55,492 nt of DNA from Spirochaetia bacterium (GTDB taxonomy: Bacteria; Spirochaetota; Spirochaetia; CAKZLE01), in assembly GCA_021736385.1 (NCBI GenBank), contig JAIPFY010000014.1, positions 1 to 55,492 of the forward strand. Reading direction: 5' to 3'. Made by a program: the position numbers and the translations under genes. Shown piece after piece: positions 17,019 through 29,592 of the stretch (positions are counted from its first letter, which is position 1; each line of letters opens with the position of its first letter). The notes below the pieces were generated by a model. That model saw nothing but the letters and a program-made list of their open reading frames with translations, was not told the DNA's origin and did not search any database.

Positions 17019-17144
17019 CTGCTCAGGTAGAGCAGCAGGAGTAACAGCCACCGGACATGTTTTTTGTTCCGGTGGCCTGTTGTGTCTTTTACCAGATGCA
17101 ACACAGCCTTATGGGATGGATGTTGTACAGGTAGTCCTGTGCAA
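17019..17144 (+). terminator. Three hairpins between rplL and rpoB (attenuator or processing region)
   Basis: CTGCTC-AGGTA-GAGCAG (17019-17035), GCCACCGGA...TCCGGTGGC with a T-rich 12-nt loop (17047-17076) and TTGTACAGG-TAGT-CCTGTGCAA (17123-17144). The middle stem is followed by a loose T-rich stretch, CTGTTGTGTCTTTT. No promoter for rpoB is obvious, so partial termination or RNase cleavage here probably sets the lower level of rpoBC compared with rplL, as known in E. coli. Confidence 0.5.
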
Positions 17145-17242
17145 GCAGTTTGTTAAGAAGAGCGGGGGTCGACACGCAGATCAGACAGGGGTCTGAAGCG
17201 AGTCCAGGTCGTTCTTCCAGAGATATGATCCAGGGGGTAACG

Positions 17243-20200
17243 ATGCTTGCCAGTGGCAAAGCTATAGAAAGAATGTATGTGGGAGCACAGGTCGAGGAAG
17301 TCCTCGCACTGCCGAATCTGGTAGATATTCAGCTCTCATCGTACGATAAGTTTCTCCAGCGCGGGAAGCTCATAACACATGAACCTCTTGAGCTGCAGGG
17401 ATTGGAAGAGGTGTTTCAATCGACTTTTCCGATAGAGAGTCCCAGCGGCGACATGATACTCGAGTATGTGGCATATACTCTAGATGAGGCCAACATCAAA
17501 TTCAGTGAGATCGAGTGCAAGCAGAAGGGGTTATCCTACTCGGTACCGATCAAGGCCAAGATCAACCTGATCTTTCAGGAGACAGGCGAGATCAGGCAGA
17601 AGGATATCTATGTTGGTGATATCCCCCTCATGACCGACCGTGGTACCTTCATCATCAACGGTGCAGAGCGTGTGGTCGTAAGCCAGATCCACCGATCACC
17701 CGGGGTCATCTTCTCCCACGAGAAGGGTGTCTACTCCTCTCGTATCATCCCGTATCGCGGTTCCTGGCTCGAGTTCGAGATCGATCACAAGAAAGACCTC
17801 GTCTATGCCAAGATCGACCGAAAGAAACGCATCCTCGGAACCCTCTTTCTGCGTGCCCTCGGATATGACAGCAGAGAGAAGATCCTTGAGCTCTACTACG
17901 ATTCGAAGAAACTATCATTAGCTGGATTATCTGATGCAGCGAATTTGAATAATATCGTACTCTTCAAAGACATCTTCATCAATGAAGGTGAAGAACGCAA
18001 GAAACTCTACCGTGCAGGAGACCGTGTCCATCCGCATGAGGTCGACGAACTGATCCACTCAGGTGTGACAGAGGTCGAAGTCATCGATATGGAGTCTGAG
18101 AACTCCCTGCATGCACAGACGGTCCTGCGATGTTTCGAGATCGAAGATGCGAAACACACCCGTGTGGAGAAGGGGTTCGATGAACCGACGAAGGAAGACG
18201 CGCTCGTCGCTGTCTACTCGGTACTGATGCCCGGAGAACCTATCACCCTCGAGAGTGCTGAGAAGGATCTGAACACCATGTTCTTCACCTACCGACGGTA
18301 TGACCTCGGTCGTGTGGGACGGTATAAACTCAACAAGAAGTACGACTATGATGTGCCGATGGAAGAACCGGTCCTGACCAAGACGGATATCGTGAATACC
18401 ATGTCACAGCTGATCAAGGTCTATATGGGTGATGCCAACGTCGATGATATCGACCACCTGGGTAACAGACGTATCAGATCGGTCGGGGAACTGATGCAGA
18501 ATCAGCTCAAGACCGCATTCACCAGGATGGAACGTATTGCCAAGGAGCGCATGAACCTGGAGACCGAGACCGTCAAACCACAGGATCTGATCTCGATCAA
18601 ACCCGTGGTGGCAGCGATCAAGGAGTTCTTCGGATCGAGTCAGCTCAGTCAGTTCATGGATCAGATCAACCCGCTTGCGGAACTGACTCACAAACGACGA
18701 CTGAACGCTCTTGGACCGGGAGGTCTCTCCCGAGACCGTGCGGGCTTCGAAGTGCGAGATGTACACTATACCCACTATGGGCGTATGTGTCCGATCGAGA
18801 CTCCTGAAGGTCCGAACATCGGTCTGATCGTCTCTCTGGCGAACTATACCCGTGTGAATGATTACGGGTTCCTGGAGAGCCCCTATAGAAAAGTAGTGAA
18901 CGGTAAGGTCACCAGAGAGATCGAGTATCTCTCTGCGATCGATGAGGAGAAACACTTCATCGCACAGGCGAACGCTGAGATCGATGAGGAGGGTAACTTC
19001 CTCGCAGATCAGGTGTCAGTCAGACGATCGGGTGACTATATCACCAAGGACCCTGCCGGTATCTCCTATATGGACGTATCGCCGAAACAGGTAATCTCCG
19101 TGGCCACCTCCCTCATCCCGTTCCTCGAGCATGATGATGCGAACAGGGCGCTGATGGGATCGAACATGCAGAGACAGGCTGTACCGCTGGTATTCCCTGA
19201 ACCTCCACGTGTCGGTACCGGTATGGAGGCCAAGACGGCGTATGACTCAGGAGTCCTGATCAAGGCCAGACGGGCGGGGGTCGTTGACTATGTCACCGCT
19301 GAAGAGGTGGTGATCATACCTGATGAAGCAGCTGATGACCAGGACCGGGATGTCTATACGGTACAGAAGTACCAGAGGACCAACCAGGACACCTGTTTCA
19401 CCCAGAAACCGATCGTCAGCAAAGGGCAGCATATCGCGCTGCAGCAGGCTATCGCGGATGGTCCTTCGACCTATCAGGGAGAGCTTGCTCTGGGGAGGAA
19501 CGTCCTTGTGGGGTTCGTTCCCTGGAACGGATACAACTACGAGGATGCGATCCTGATCTCTGAGAAGGTGGTCAAAGAAGATATCTTCACCTCTATCCAT
19601 ATCAAGGAATTCACCATCGATGTGCGGGAGACTAAGCTCGGTCCTGAGAAGCTCACACGAGACATTCCCAATACCAGCGAGAAGTCCCTCGAGCAGCTTG
19701 ATGCCGACGGTATCATCCGTGTAGGCGCCAAGGTGAAGTCAGGGTATATCCTTGTGGGTAAAGTCACTCCGAAGTCGGAGGCAGATTCCACACCGGAATT
19801 CAAACTGCTGAACTCGATCTTCGGTGAGAAGGCGAAAGAGGTACGTGATACGTCCCTGAAGGTGCCCCATGGTACCGAAGGTACGGTGATCGATATACAG
19901 CGTCTCAAACGTTCTGAGGGGGATGATCTTCCTCCAGGCGTTGATGAGGTGGTCAAGGTCCTCGTCGCCCGGAAGCGAAAGCTCAAAGAGGGTGATAAGA
20001 TGGCCGGACGACACGGGAACAAGGGTGTCGTCGCACGGGTGCTTGCAGAAGAGGATATGCCGTACATGGAAGACGGTACCCCTCTCGATATCTGCCTGAA
20101 CCCGCTTGGTGTGCCTTCACGAATGAACATCGGACAGCTGCTCGAGACCGAACTCGGTTGGGCTGCTACCGTGCTCGATCAGTGGTACTCCACCCCGGTG

Positions 20201-20737
20201 TTCCAGTCTGCCACAGTCGAGCAGATCGAGAACAAGCTTGAAGAAGCCGGGATCCCGAAGTCTGCGAAGACGATCCTGCGGGACGGTCGAACGGGTGAAC
20301 CGTTCGTCAATCCGGTGTTCTGCGGCTATGTCTATATGCTGAAGCTTGCTCACCTTGTCGATGACAAGATGCATGCACGTTCTACAGGACCCTATTCACT
20401 GGTCACACAGCAGCCGCTCGGTGGTAAGGCACAGTTCGGTGGGCAGCGACTGGGAGAGATGGAAGTCTGGGCTCTTGAGGCCTATGGTGCTGCGAACACT
20501 CTGCAGGAGCTGCTGACGATCAAGTCAGATGACATGAATGGTCGTGTGAAGATCTATGAGAGTATTGTGAAGGGTGAGCCGGCAACCAGTGCCGGGATGC
20601 CCGAATCATTTAACGTATTGGTACAGGAGCTACGGGGTCTTGCACTTGAGATGAGTATATACGATTCGAAAGGCAAGCAGATCCCGTTGACAGAACGTGA
20701 TGAAGAGCTGATTAACAAAAAAGGTAATCAATTCTAA
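17243..20737 (+). CDS. rpoB: RNA polymerase beta subunit
   Basis: 1164 residues from the chosen start. Beta forms one pincer of RNA polymerase and much of the active-site wall. The rifampicin region reads [17 protein letters not shown] and then [13 protein letters not shown]: the residue equal to E. coli Ser531 is Asn, a spirochaete feature linked with natural rifampicin resistance. [14 protein letters not shown] is the conserved lysine-bearing segment near the active site. The frame stays open back to a TTG at 17150, but the ATG at 17243 ([14 protein letters not shown]) has AGGGGG five bases upstream and is preferred; the ATG at 17225 lacks a site. Seventeen bp separate it from rpoC. Confidence 0.97.
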   Translation: MLASGKAIERMYVGAQVEEVLALPNLVDIQLSSYDKFLQRGKLITHEPLELQGLEEVFQSTFPIESPSGDMILEYVAYTLDEANIKFSEIECKQKGLSYSVPIKAKINLIFQETGEIRQKDIYVGDIPLMTDRGTFIINGAERVVVSQIHRSPGVIFSHEKGVYSSRIIPYRGSWLEFEIDHKKDLVYAKIDRKKRILGTLFLRALGYDSREKILELYYDSKKLSLAGLSDAANLNNIVLFKDIFINEGEERKKLYRAGDRVHPHEVDELIHSGVTEVEVIDMESENSLHAQTVLRCFEIEDAKHTRVEKGFDEPTKEDALVAVYSVLMPGEPITLESAEKDLNTMFFTYRRYDLGRVGRYKLNKKYDYDVPMEEPVLTKTDIVNTMSQLIKVYMGDANVDDIDHLGNRRIRSVGELMQNQLKTAFTRMERIAKERMNLETETVKPQDLISIKPVVAAIKEFFGSSQLSQFMDQINPLAELTHKRRLNALGPGGLSRDRAGFEVRDVHYTHYGRMCPIETPEGPNIGLIVSLANYTRVNDYGFLESPYRKVVNGKVTREIEYLSAIDEEKHFIAQANAEIDEEGNFLADQVSVRRSGDYITKDPAGISYMDVSPKQVISVATSLIPFLEHDDANRALMGSNMQRQAVPLVFPEPPRVGTGMEAKTAYDSGVLIKARRAGVVDYVTAEEVVIIPDEAADDQDRDVYTVQKYQRTNQDTCFTQKPIVSKGQHIALQQAIADGPSTYQGELALGRNVLVGFVPWNGYNYEDAILISEKVVKEDIFTSIHIKEFTIDVRETKLGPEKLTRDIPNTSEKSLEQLDADGIIRVGAKVKSGYILVGKVTPKSEADSTPEFKLLNSIFGEKAKEVRDTSLKVPHGTEGTVIDIQRLKRSEGDDLPPGVDEVVKVLVARKRKLKEGDKMAGRHGNKGVVARVLAEEDMPYMEDGTPLDICLNPLGVPSRMNIGQLLETELGWAATVLDQWYSTPVFQSATVEQIENKLEEAGIPKSAKTILRDGRTGEPFVNPVFCGYVYMLKLAHLVDDKMHARSTGPYSLVTQQPLGGKAQFGGQRLGEMEVWALEAYGAANTLQELLTIKSDDMNGRVKIYESIVKGEPATSAGMPESFNVLVQELRGLALEMSIYDSKGKQIPLTERDEELINKKGNQF

Positions 20738-20754
20738 GCAGGAGAACTCGTCGA

Positions 20755-23700
20755 ATGAGAGAAATTCAGGATTTCGATAGTATTATGATAAAACTCGCCT
20801 CCCCGGAGCAGATCAGAGCATGGTCGTACGGTGAGGTGAAAAAACCGGAGACGATCAACTATCGTACCCTCCGTCCGGAAAAGGACGGTCTGTTCTGTGA
20901 ACGGATCTTTGGTACCACCAAGGAGTGGGAGTGTTACTGCGGTAAGTTCAAGTCTATCAGGTATAAGGGTGTTATCTGTGACAGGTGTGGTGTGGAAGTC
21001 ACACACTTCAAGGTGCGACGTGAACGTATGGGTCATATCGAACTTGCAGCACCGGTGTCACACATCTGGTACTATCGTTCTGTGCCATCAAGGATGGGAC
21101 TGTTACTTGACCTCACCATGGCTGCGCTGCGATCGATCCTCTACTATGAGAAGTACGTCGTCATCAATGCCGGTGATACCGATCTGAAGTATCAGCAGCT
21201 GCTGAGTGAAGAGGAATACTACGAAGCACGCGATCGATACGGTGAGACCTTCACTGCAGGGATCGGGGCCGAGGCAGTCAAGAACCTGCTTGAGAATCTT
21301 GACCTTGAGGCACTCTCAGCAGAGCTTCGGTCAAAGATGCTCCAGAAGGGACCGAAGTCAGACAAGCGACTGCTCAAACGGATCGAGGTCGTAGAGAACT
21401 TCAGGGACTCGAAGAACAGACCTGATTGGATGATCCTCAACGTCATTCCGGTGATCCCGCCGGAGCTGCGCCCTATGGTCCAGCTTGACGGTGGACGGTT
21501 CGCCACCTCCGATCTCAATGATCTCTATCGACGAGTGATCAATAGAAACAACCGTCTCAAGCGTCTGATGTCGCTCAACGCCCCTGATATCATCATCAGG
21601 AACGAGAAGCGCATGCTGCAGGAAGCAGTCGATGCACTCTTTGACAACTCCAAGAAGAAACGGGTAGTCAAGGGGGCCTCAAACAGGCCGCTGAAGTCGC
21701 TCTCCGATATGCTCAAAGGTAAGCAGGGTCGTTTCAGACAGAACCTGCTTGGGAAGCGTGTCGACTACTCGGGTCGTTCTGTCATCGTCGTCGGTCCTGA
21801 ACTGAGACTCCATCAGTGCGGACTGCCCTCGAAGATGGCGCTGGAACTCTACAAACCGTTCATCATGAAACGCCTGGTACAGAAGGGTGTCGTCTATAAT
21901 ATCAAGAAGGCCAAGAGCCTCGTGGAGCAGGAGACCCAGGAAGTCTGGGCGATCCTTGATGAGGTGGTCAAAGAACACCCTGTCATGCTCAACCGTGCAC
22001 CGACACTCCACCGACTGGGTATCCAGGCGTTCGAGCCGGTACTTGTAGAGGGTAAGGCCATCAAGCTCCACCCCCTGGTATGTCATGCCTACAACGCTGA
22101 CTTCGACGGTGACCAGATGGCTGTTCACGTCCCTCTCACACAGGCTGCACAGATCGAGTGCTGGACACTCATGCTCTCGACGAACAACCTCCTTGACCCG
22201 GCGAACGGGAATCCGGTCGTCTTCCCGTCACAGGATATGGTCCTTGGGATCAACTACCTGACCCGTGAGAAGGCGGGAGTGAAGGGCGAAGGGAAGTTCT
22301 TCGATAACATCGATGAGATCCTCATGGCGATCGATAACGGCTCTCTGAGCTATAATGCCGTGATCACCTATAAGATGCCTGACGGCTCGAAGATCAAAAC
22401 GACCGGCGGTCGGGTCATCTTCAATGAAGCCATGCCTGAGACGATCGGCTACCAGAATCGCTGTCTCGGTGATAAGGAGCTCAGAGCTCTCGTCGGTGAG
22501 ACCCTCTCACGACACAGCAACTCCGTTGCCGTTGAGATGCTCGATGCGATCAAGGATATCGGATACAAGTTCGCTACGCTCTTCGGTGCTACCATCGGCG
22601 TTCAGGACATCATCATCCCTGCCAGAAAGAAGGAGATGATCGACGATGCCAATGAGCTGGTGAAGCAGATCCAGGAGCAGTACCAGCAGGGCCATATCAC
22701 TCAGGAAGAGCGGTACAACCGTGTCATCGAGGTCTGGAGTAAGACCAACGAGGACCTGACCAATGAGCTGATGGACATCCTGAAGGTGGATCAGCAGGGG
22801 TTCAACTCCGTATATCTCATGGCAGATTCCGGTGCTCGAGGAAGCAGGACCCAGATCAGACAGCTCGGCGGTATGCGTGGTCTGATGGCCAAACCATCAG
22901 GTGACATCATCGAGCTGCCGATCAGATCGAACTTCAAGGAAGGTCTGTCGATCATCGAATTCTTCATCTCGACCAATGGTGCCCGTAAGGGACTTGCCGA
23001 TACCGCACTCAAGACCGCAGATGCCGGGTACCTTACCAGGCGTCTGGTCGATATCGCACAGGATGTGGTCATCAACGAAGAGGACTGCGGGACGATCAAC
23101 GGTATATCGATCCGAGCCATCAAAGATGGTGAGGATATCGTAGAATCCCTGAGCGATCGTATCGTCGGTCGATTCACCCTGGAACGGGTCAAACACCCCA
23201 TCACCGATGAGGTGATGATCGAAGTGAACGAAGAGGTGACCGAGGATACCGCCAAGGCGATCGAAGAGGCCGGGATAGAGTCCGTACGTATACGAACGGT
23301 GCTCACCTGTGAATCAAAGCACGGTGTATGCCAGAAGTGTTACGGCAGGAATCTTGCCACGAACAAGACGGTCAACATCGGAGAGGCTGTCGGAATCATC
23401 GCCGCACAGTCGATCGGGCAGCCCGGGACACAGCTGACCATGCGTACCTTCCATATCGGAGGGGCCGCCATGAAGTCGAGTGAGGAGAACAAGATCTCTC
23501 TTGGCTATCCTGTGATCCTCCAGTCTCTCGTCGGTAATACGGTCACATTAAGTGACGGGACCGTGGTCTTCACCCGAAAGGGGCTCATCGGTATCTCGCG
23601 GGTGCTGCGTACCATAGCAGCCTCGGAGTATGATGGACTTCTGGTCGAAGATGGTGAGAAGGTCGTCAACGGGATGCCGCTGGCGGTCAAGGACGGGAAG

Positions 23701-25005
23701 GAACTGCTTGCAGAAGAGATCGCCTATGTCAAGCTGCAGGATGGAGAGATCCTGCTGCTCACACAGGAACAGCAGATAGATATCAAGACCGGTTCGGAGC
23801 TGCACGTGGCCATGGGGACCTTGATCCCTGCGAACGAAGCCCTTGTGACCTTCGACCCGTTCTCAGAACCGATCATCGCAGAACAGGATGGGAAGCTCAA
23901 GTTCATCGATATCCTCCTCGGGACCACCCTGAAGGAAGAGGTGAACGAAGAGACCGGGAACGTCGAGAAGAAGATCACTGAGTATACGCTGGAGACTCTC
24001 CAACCGAGGATCGCCATCGTCGATGAGGATGATAACGAACTGTCCACCTACTTCCTGCCGGGAGCCTCCTACCTGAACGTAGAAGACGGCGCAGTGGTGA
24101 AGAAGGGAAAGATCCTTGCAAAGCTGCTCAAAGAGAGTGTGAAGACCCGTGATATCACCGGTGGTCTTCCCCGTGTCGGCGAGCTCTTCGAGGCTCGAAG
24201 GCCGAAGATCGCAGCCGTACTCTCCAAGCTTGACGGTTATGTCAGGTTCAAGGGGATCGTCAAGGCCAAGCGTGTGGTCGTGGTAGAGGATGAGTTCGGC
24301 AACGAAGGGAAGCATCTGATCCCCATGGGTAAACACCTTCTGGTACGAGACGGAGACCTGGTGAAAGCCGGTGAACAGCTGTGTGACGGAGCCACTGACC
24401 CACATGATATCCTCGATATCCTGGGAGAGAATGCACTGCAGTCCTTCCTGGTCGACGAGGTGCAGGAGGTCTACCGACTGCAGGGTGTAGATATCAATGA
24501 TAAGCATATCGGTGTCATCGTGAGACAGATGATGAGGAAGGTAGAGATCATATCGGTCGGAGATACCAGCTTCATCTACGGTCAGCAGATCGACAAGTAC
24601 CGGTTCAACGAGGAGAACGAGCGAGTGATGAGAGAGGGAGGGCAGTCTGCGATCGCACAGCCCCTGCTGCTCGGTATCACAAGAGCCTCTTTGAGCATCG
24701 ATTCCTTCATATCTGCCGCATCGTTCCAGGAGACCACGAAAGTTCTGACAAATGCTGCTATCGCAGGCAGTAGAGATGACTTGCGTGGATTGAAAGAAAA
24801 TGTTATCATCGGACACCTTATCCCGGCAGGTACTGGAATGAAGAAATATCGTGACATCACCCTCGTCAATGAGGATGAAGATACGCTCAATGATTCAGTA
24901 CAGACGGTACGTGATGCGCGAAAGCGTGATGAAGTCGAATTCTATGATGATGAAGACGAGATCGAAGAAGAAGATATGAATGCACTATCTGGAGGTGAGG
25001 CTTAG
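20755..25005 (+). CDS. rpoC: RNA polymerase beta' subunit
   Basis: 1416 residues (E. coli 1407). The catalytic NADFDGDQM motif (near residue 446) holds the three Asp that bind the active-site magnesium. The N-terminal zinc site is ECYCGKFK...CDRCGVE, and the second zinc site includes [11 protein letters not shown]. The trigger loop region and the C-terminal tail are present; the last residues are strongly acidic ([16 protein letters not shown]). GCAGGAGA precedes the ATG. It is co-transcribed with rpoB. Confidence 0.98.
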   Translation: MREIQDFDSIMIKLASPEQIRAWSYGEVKKPETINYRTLRPEKDGLFCERIFGTTKEWECYCGKFKSIRYKGVICDRCGVEVTHFKVRRERMGHIELAAPVSHIWYYRSVPSRMGLLLDLTMAALRSILYYEKYVVINAGDTDLKYQQLLSEEEYYEARDRYGETFTAGIGAEAVKNLLENLDLEALSAELRSKMLQKGPKSDKRLLKRIEVVENFRDSKNRPDWMILNVIPVIPPELRPMVQLDGGRFATSDLNDLYRRVINRNNRLKRLMSLNAPDIIIRNEKRMLQEAVDALFDNSKKKRVVKGASNRPLKSLSDMLKGKQGRFRQNLLGKRVDYSGRSVIVVGPELRLHQCGLPSKMALELYKPFIMKRLVQKGVVYNIKKAKSLVEQETQEVWAILDEVVKEHPVMLNRAPTLHRLGIQAFEPVLVEGKAIKLHPLVCHAYNADFDGDQMAVHVPLTQAAQIECWTLMLSTNNLLDPANGNPVVFPSQDMVLGINYLTREKAGVKGEGKFFDNIDEILMAIDNGSLSYNAVITYKMPDGSKIKTTGGRVIFNEAMPETIGYQNRCLGDKELRALVGETLSRHSNSVAVEMLDAIKDIGYKFATLFGATIGVQDIIIPARKKEMIDDANELVKQIQEQYQQGHITQEERYNRVIEVWSKTNEDLTNELMDILKVDQQGFNSVYLMADSGARGSRTQIRQLGGMRGLMAKPSGDIIELPIRSNFKEGLSIIEFFISTNGARKGLADTALKTADAGYLTRRLVDIAQDVVINEEDCGTINGISIRAIKDGEDIVESLSDRIVGRFTLERVKHPITDEVMIEVNEEVTEDTAKAIEEAGIESVRIRTVLTCESKHGVCQKCYGRNLATNKTVNIGEAVGIIAAQSIGQPGTQLTMRTFHIGGAAMKSSEENKISLGYPVILQSLVGNTVTLSDGTVVFTRKGLIGISRVLRTIAASEYDGLLVEDGEKVVNGMPLAVKDGKELLAEEIAYVKLQDGEILLLTQEQQIDIKTGSELHVAMGTLIPANEALVTFDPFSEPIIAEQDGKLKFIDILLGTTLKEEVNEETGNVEKKITEYTLETLQPRIAIVDEDDNELSTYFLPGASYLNVEDGAVVKKGKILAKLLKESVKTRDITGGLPRVGELFEARRPKIAAVLSKLDGYVRFKGIVKAKRVVVVEDEFGNEGKHLIPMGKHLLVRDGDLVKAGEQLCDGATDPHDILDILGENALQSFLVDEVQEVYRLQGVDINDKHIGVIVRQMMRKVEIISVGDTSFIYGQQIDKYRFNEENERVMREGGQSAIAQPLLLGITRASLSIDSFISAASFQETTKVLTNAAIAGSRDDLRGLKENVIIGHLIPAGTGMKKYRDITLVNEDEDTLNDSVQTVRDARKRDEVEFYDDEDEIEEEDMNALSGGEA

Positions 25006-25147
25006 GGTGAATGGCTGTATGTGAACCATACGGTCTGGAACAGGAACCGGTCTCCATGCTGACTTCAGATGATGATATACATGATGGTGCTGTGCAGTGG
25101 TGCACAGTGTGAAAAAATGTGAACGGAAAAGGGAGTGTATCGAAAAG

Positions 25148-25522
25148 ATGCCCACTATAAATCAGCTAGTACGAATGGGACGTAAATCCCAGAAGAAGAA
25201 GACAGACTCACCTGCTCTGGACAGTTGTCCACAGAAGCGTGGAGTATGTACTCGTGTGATGACTGTCACCCCCAAGAAGCCGAACTCGGCTTTGAGAAAG
25301 GTCGCCAGGGTCAGATTGACCAATGGTATAGAAGTGACAGCCTATATCCCGGGTATCGGCCATAACCTGCAGGAGCACTCAGTCGTACTCCTTCGAGGCG
25401 GCAGAGTGAAGGACCTTCCAGGTGTTCGTTATCACATCGTCCGAGGAGCAAAAGATACCCTCGGTGTGAACGATCGAAGGAAGTCACGTTCTAAATACGG
25501 TACGAAGAGACCAAAGGCATAG
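25148..25522 (+). CDS. rpsL: 30S ribosomal protein S12
   Basis: A 124-residue decoding-centre protein, the same length as in E. coli. The start at MPTINQLVR follows family conservation; an open frame reaches back to 25097 but has no support. KKPNSALRK and [12 protein letters not shown] keep the Lys residues whose change gives streptomycin resistance elsewhere, so the wild-type form is predicted sensitive. GGGAG is 12 bases upstream, rather far. A CTGTGCA-GTGG-TGCACAG hairpin (25090-25107) stands between rpoC and this gene. Confidence 0.97.
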   Translation: MPTINQLVRMGRKSQKKKTDSPALDSCPQKRGVCTRVMTVTPKKPNSALRKVARVRLTNGIEVTAYIPGIGHNLQEHSVVLLRGGRVKDLPGVRYHIVRGAKDTLGVNDRRKSRSKYGTKRPKA

Positions 25523-25533
25523 GGAGGTAGGAC

Positions 25534-26004
25534 ATGGCTAGAAGAAAAGTCGCACCAGTCAGAGAATTGCTTCCTGACCCACGGTATAACAGTACGGTCG
25601 TTGAGAAGTTCATCAGACGCATGATGGTCGATGGTAAGAAGTCGATCAGTACGAAGATCATCTACGATGCGATGAGCATCATGGAAGAGAAGGCCGGAGA
25701 GCCGGCACTCGATGTGTTCCTGAAGGCTCTTGCCAATGTGAAGCCGGTCGTAGAGGTAAAGTCCCGACGTGTCGGTGGTTCTACCTATCAGGTACCGGTC
25801 GAGATCAGGGAGAGCAGACGAGAAGCACTTGCCATGCGCTGGGTCATCCAGGCAGCACGTTCAAGAAGCGGTAAGTCCATGAGTGAGAAACTCTCTTCAG
25901 AGATGGTCGATGCATTCAACTCGACTGGATCTGCATTCAAGAAGAAGGAAGATACGCACCGAATGGCTGATGCCAACAAGGCGTTCTCTCACTACCGCTG
26001 GTAG
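25534..26004 (+). CDS. rpsG: 30S ribosomal protein S7
   Basis: A 156-residue protein that organises the head of the small subunit and lines the E site. [20 protein letters not shown] is the family signature. GGGAGG precedes the ATG, 11 bp after rpsL. In many bacteria fusA comes next; here a strong terminator and a 425-bp gap lead to tuf instead. Confidence 0.98.
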   Translation: MARRKVAPVRELLPDPRYNSTVVEKFIRRMMVDGKKSISTKIIYDAMSIMEEKAGEPALDVFLKALANVKPVVEVKSRRVGGSTYQVPVEIRESRREALAMRWVIQAARSRSGKSMSEKLSSEMVDAFNSTGSAFKKKEDTHRMADANKAFSHYRW

Positions 26005-26020
26005 ACTTCAAGGAACCTGC

Positions 26021-26075
26021 AGAGACATGTCTCCCGAGCGATCGGTGGACATGTCTCTTAGTTTGTGTGTTTTTG
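26021..26075 (+). terminator. Terminator of the rplK/rpoBC-rpsG unit
   Basis: AGAGACATGTC (26021-26031) pairs with GACATGTCTCT (26048-26058). Inside, CCGA-GCGA-TCGG extends the stem past a small symmetrical internal loop. A T-rich stretch TAGTTTGTGTGTTTTT follows. It lies 17 bp after the rpsG stop codon. Confidence 0.75.
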
Positions 26076-26097
26076 CTTATAAAACAATAAGATACTA

Positions 26098-26126
26098 TTG
26101 ACTAAAGAGTGAATACATCCTATATT
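26098..26126 (+). promoter_or_regulatory. Strong promoter of the tuf leader
   Basis: TTGACT (26098-26103), 17-bp spacer, TATATT (26121-26126). Transcription should begin near 26133, almost 300 nt before the tuf ATG. A weaker second candidate, TTGACG (26303-26308), N16, TACAAC (26325-26330), would give a leader of about 90 nt. Confidence 0.7.
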
Positions 26127-26132
26127 CGACAA

Positions 26133-26390
26133 GCTGGCGTTCAGTAAAAGCACTTTGTGCCTCCTGATGCCGGTTGGTTAGAACCAAACCCATCGTCCGT
26201 ACGAGTTTGTGGATGGTTAGGTGGTTCCAGACGTAACACAGATTAATCTGTACTATGTCAGTTGGGAGAATCCTTCTACCTTTCTGACCTCTGGATCCTT
26301 ACTTGACGTATCTCTATGCAAACATACAACATACGGAAATGGATCTCAGTCGTTGAAATGGTTAGTGGATAATACTAATTTTTTTTAATT
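26133..26390 (+). ncRNA. Candidate structured RNA leader or small RNA upstream of tuf
   Basis: No gene is present in this part of the 425-bp gap, but inverted repeats follow each other closely. P1 (26136-26171): GGCGT/CAG with CTGATGCC, and GCAC-TTT-GTGC at the tip. P2 (26172-26190): GGTTGGTT-AG-AACCAAACC. P3 (26190-26216): CCATC/GATGG. P4 (26238-26251): the palindrome ACAGATTAATCTGT. P5 (26257-26288): GTCAG/CTGAC with AGAA/TTCT inside. A weak stem TTAGT/ACTAA (26362-26378) is followed by eight T (26379-26386), like an intrinsic terminator 43 bp before tuf. I do not recognise a known riboswitch, 6S, SRP, tmRNA or RNase P RNA. It could be an attenuation leader or a separate small RNA. Confidence 0.4.
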
Positions 26391-26429
26391 ATTTAACTAT
26401 ATTTGTGATTTGGTCACAAGGAGGAACGG

Positions 26430-27620
<1,191 letters not shown>

Positions 27621-27631
27621 AGACAGTAGAG

Positions 27632-27664
27632 AGTCTCGTTTCCGGTATCACCGGGAACGAGACT
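27632..27664 (+). terminator. Hairpin between tuf and rpsJ (attenuator or processing site)
   Basis: AGTCTCGTT-T-CCGG (27632-27645) pairs with CCGG-G-AACGAGACT (27651-27664) with a 5-nt loop: 13 base pairs and one T/G pair. There is no T-run; rpsJ's ribosome-binding site follows at 27673. It probably lowers or separates ribosomal-protein expression from the very high tuf level. Confidence 0.5.
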
Positions 27665-27681
27665 GGCTTTATGGAGGAATG

Positions 27682-27990
27682 ATGACCAAAGATAGAATTC
27701 GGGTACGATTGAGAGGTTTTGATATCGACCTTGTTGAACAGAGTTCAAAGGCAATCGTGCAGACAGTAGTAAAAGCTGGAGCAAAGGTCTCAGGACCGGT
27801 TCCGCTTCCTACACGTATCAATAAATTTACGGTGCTCAGATCACCTCATGTCAATAAGAAGTCTCGTGAGCAGTTTGAAATGAGAACCCATAAAAGACTT
27901 ATTGACATACTCGATCCTACATCAAAAGTTATGGATGCCCTAATGAAGCTTGAGCTTCCTGCCGGTGTGGATGTAGAGATTAAACAGTAA
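27682..27990 (+). CDS. rpsJ: 30S ribosomal protein S10
   Basis: A 102-residue protein of the small-subunit head, also NusE, the partner of NusG and NusB in antitermination. [17 protein letters not shown] matches the family N-terminus and [20 protein letters not shown] residues the conserved loop. GGAGG at 27673-27677 sits four bases from the ATG at 27682 and only one from the ATG at 27679, so the second ATG is preferred. First gene of the S10 group. Confidence 0.97.
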   Translation: MTKDRIRVRLRGFDIDLVEQSSKAIVQTVVKAGAKVSGPVPLPTRINKFTVLRSPHVNKKSREQFEMRTHKRLIDILDPTSKVMDALMKLELPAGVDVEIKQ

Positions 27991-28009
27991 TAAACAGTTG
28001 AGGTAAGAG

Positions 28010-28630
28010 ATGTTAGGGCTTATCGGCAAAAAAGTCGGAATGACACAAGTGTTTGATGATAGAGGGGTATTGACCCCCGTTACGGTTATCAAGATAGAAG
28101 ACAATGTTGTTATATCGGAGAGAACCGCCGAGAAAAACGGTTACAGTGCTTGTGTTATCGGTGCTGTTGATGTGAAGAAGAATCACATCACAAAACCGCA
28201 TGCTGGGCAATTCAAGGATATCTGTGATCCAAAGAAATATCTTGTAGAGATGCAGGACCACGGTCTGGAACTCTCTATCGGAGATGTTCTCGGGGTTGAT
28301 TCCTTTGATGATATAGCATTTGTGGATGTGGAAGGGACTTCGAAAGGTAAAGGGTTCCAGGGTGTTATGAAACGACATAACTTCGCTGGTGGTCCTGCTG
28401 GACACGGTTCAAAGTTCCATAGAGGTCTTGGTGGTACAGGAATGGCCGCTTCTCCTTCTAGAGTGTTCAAGGGTACGAAGATGCCTGGTAGAATGGGTGG
28501 CGAGAAAACAACAGTACAGAATTTACGAGTCGTGAAAGTTGATGCGGAGAAGAAAGTTCTCATGGTGAAGGGTGCGATCCCCGGCCCGCGTCAAAGTATA
28601 GTGATTGTAAAAAAATCAAAGAAGAAATAG
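28010..28630 (+). CDS. rplC: 50S ribosomal protein L3
   Basis: A 206-residue early-assembly protein of the large subunit whose extended loop reaches toward the peptidyl transferase centre. Conserved [17 protein letters not shown] and [13 protein letters not shown] segments are present. The Gln that PrmB methylates in E. coli is not seen in the corresponding loop ([13 protein letters not shown]). It starts 19 bp after rpsJ. Confidence 0.98.
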   Translation: MLGLIGKKVGMTQVFDDRGVLTPVTVIKIEDNVVISERTAEKNGYSACVIGAVDVKKNHITKPHAGQFKDICDPKKYLVEMQDHGLELSIGDVLGVDSFDDIAFVDVEGTSKGKGFQGVMKRHNFAGGPAGHGSKFHRGLGGTGMAASPSRVFKGTKMPGRMGGEKTTVQNLRVVKVDAEKKVLMVKGAIPGPRQSIVIVKKSKKK

Positions 28631-28639
28631 AGGCGAGAC

Positions 28640-29266
28640 ATGAAAGCGAAAGTCTTTTCGATACAAGGTGAGGAGATCAAAGAGATCACACTCAACGATT
28701 CAGTGTTTGCCACTGAAGTGAGTGACGGGTCGATCTACTACGCCGTTAATAACGAATTAGCTAACCGCAGAGTCGGGACCGCCTGTACCAAAACACGGGG
28801 TGAAGTGAACTACAGTAACGCTAAACCCTGGAGACAGAAAGGAACTGGTAATGCAAGATCTGGAGATAAGAAATCTCCTGTCTGGGTTGGTGGTGGAACT
28901 GTCTTTGGTCCGAAACCAAGGGATTATAGTCACAAGCTACCAAAGAAGATGAAGAGACTGGCAATGAAGTCGCTGCTCTCGATGAAAGTTAACGAAGAGT
29001 GTCTGAAAGTCGTTGAAGACTTTGCAGTGGAGACTGGTAAGACCAAAGATCTTGCCCAGATCCTCAAGAACCTGGTTAACGGAGAGAGGACCCTTATCAT
29101 TATTCGTGATGAGGATGCGATGATTCGAAGAGCAGGGAAGAACATCCCCTGGGTCAGGATCAATTCTTACAACAGGCTGTCCGCGAAAGAACTGCTTTAC
29201 GGCAAGAACGTTCTTCTCCTAGAGACAGCAGCCGAGAATTTGAACAAATTCTACGGTGAAGAGTAA
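28640..29266 (+). CDS. rplD: 50S ribosomal protein L4
   Basis: A 208-residue protein with a globular domain on the ribosome surface and a long loop ([19 protein letters not shown]) that lines the peptide exit tunnel; changes in this loop give macrolide resistance elsewhere. In E. coli L4 also represses the S10 operon; no matching leader was identified. It starts 9 bp after rplC. Confidence 0.97.
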   Translation: MKAKVFSIQGEEIKEITLNDSVFATEVSDGSIYYAVNNELANRRVGTACTKTRGEVNYSNAKPWRQKGTGNARSGDKKSPVWVGGGTVFGPKPRDYSHKLPKKMKRLAMKSLLSMKVNEECLKVVEDFAVETGKTKDLAQILKNLVNGERTLIIIRDEDAMIRRAGKNIPWVRINSYNRLSAKELLYGKNVLLLETAAENLNKFYGEE

Positions 29267-29276
29267 GGGGTCGATT

Positions 29277-29579
29277 GTGAGAGCAGATCAAGTAATTATA
29301 GCACCTGTGCTGACTGAGAAATCGAATATCATGCGAGAGTCAGACCAGAAGAAATACACATTCAAAGTCGATCCAAGGGCTAACAAGATCCAGATCATGA
29401 AAGCCGTGGAAGAGTTGTTCTCTGTGAAGGCTCTGAATTGTAATGTGTCGATGGTGAAGGCTAAGCCTAAGTTCACCAGAACCAAGTCCGGCGTTCGTGC
29501 TGGATCTACGACTCCCTGGAAGAAGGCGATCGTAACAGTAGCTAAAGGCGATTCAATCAGCGCTATAGAAGGCGTGTAG
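29277..29579 (+). CDS. rplW: 50S ribosomal protein L23
   Basis: A 100-residue protein at the tunnel exit, the docking site for trigger factor and SRP. The open frame reaches back to an ATG inside rplD (29256), but the GTG at 29277 is preferred: AAGGGG lies six bases upstream and the protein [16 protein letters not shown] then fits the family in start and length. It follows rplD by 10 bp. Confidence 0.95.
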   Translation: MRADQVIIAPVLTEKSNIMRESDQKKYTFKVDPRANKIQIMKAVEELFSVKALNCNVSMVKAKPKFTRTKSGVRAGSTTPWKKAIVTVAKGDSISAIEGV

Positions 29580-29592
29580 GAGAAGGGGTATT

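Noticed and set aside
23863..24816. 317-codon open frame on the minus strand inside rpoC
   Set aside because: Antisense shadow of a well-conserved gene with no start signal.
26255..26287. 10-codon ORF (MSVGRILLPF) in the tuf leader
   Set aside because: No ribosome-binding site and no codon run that would suggest attenuation; it lies inside a predicted stem.
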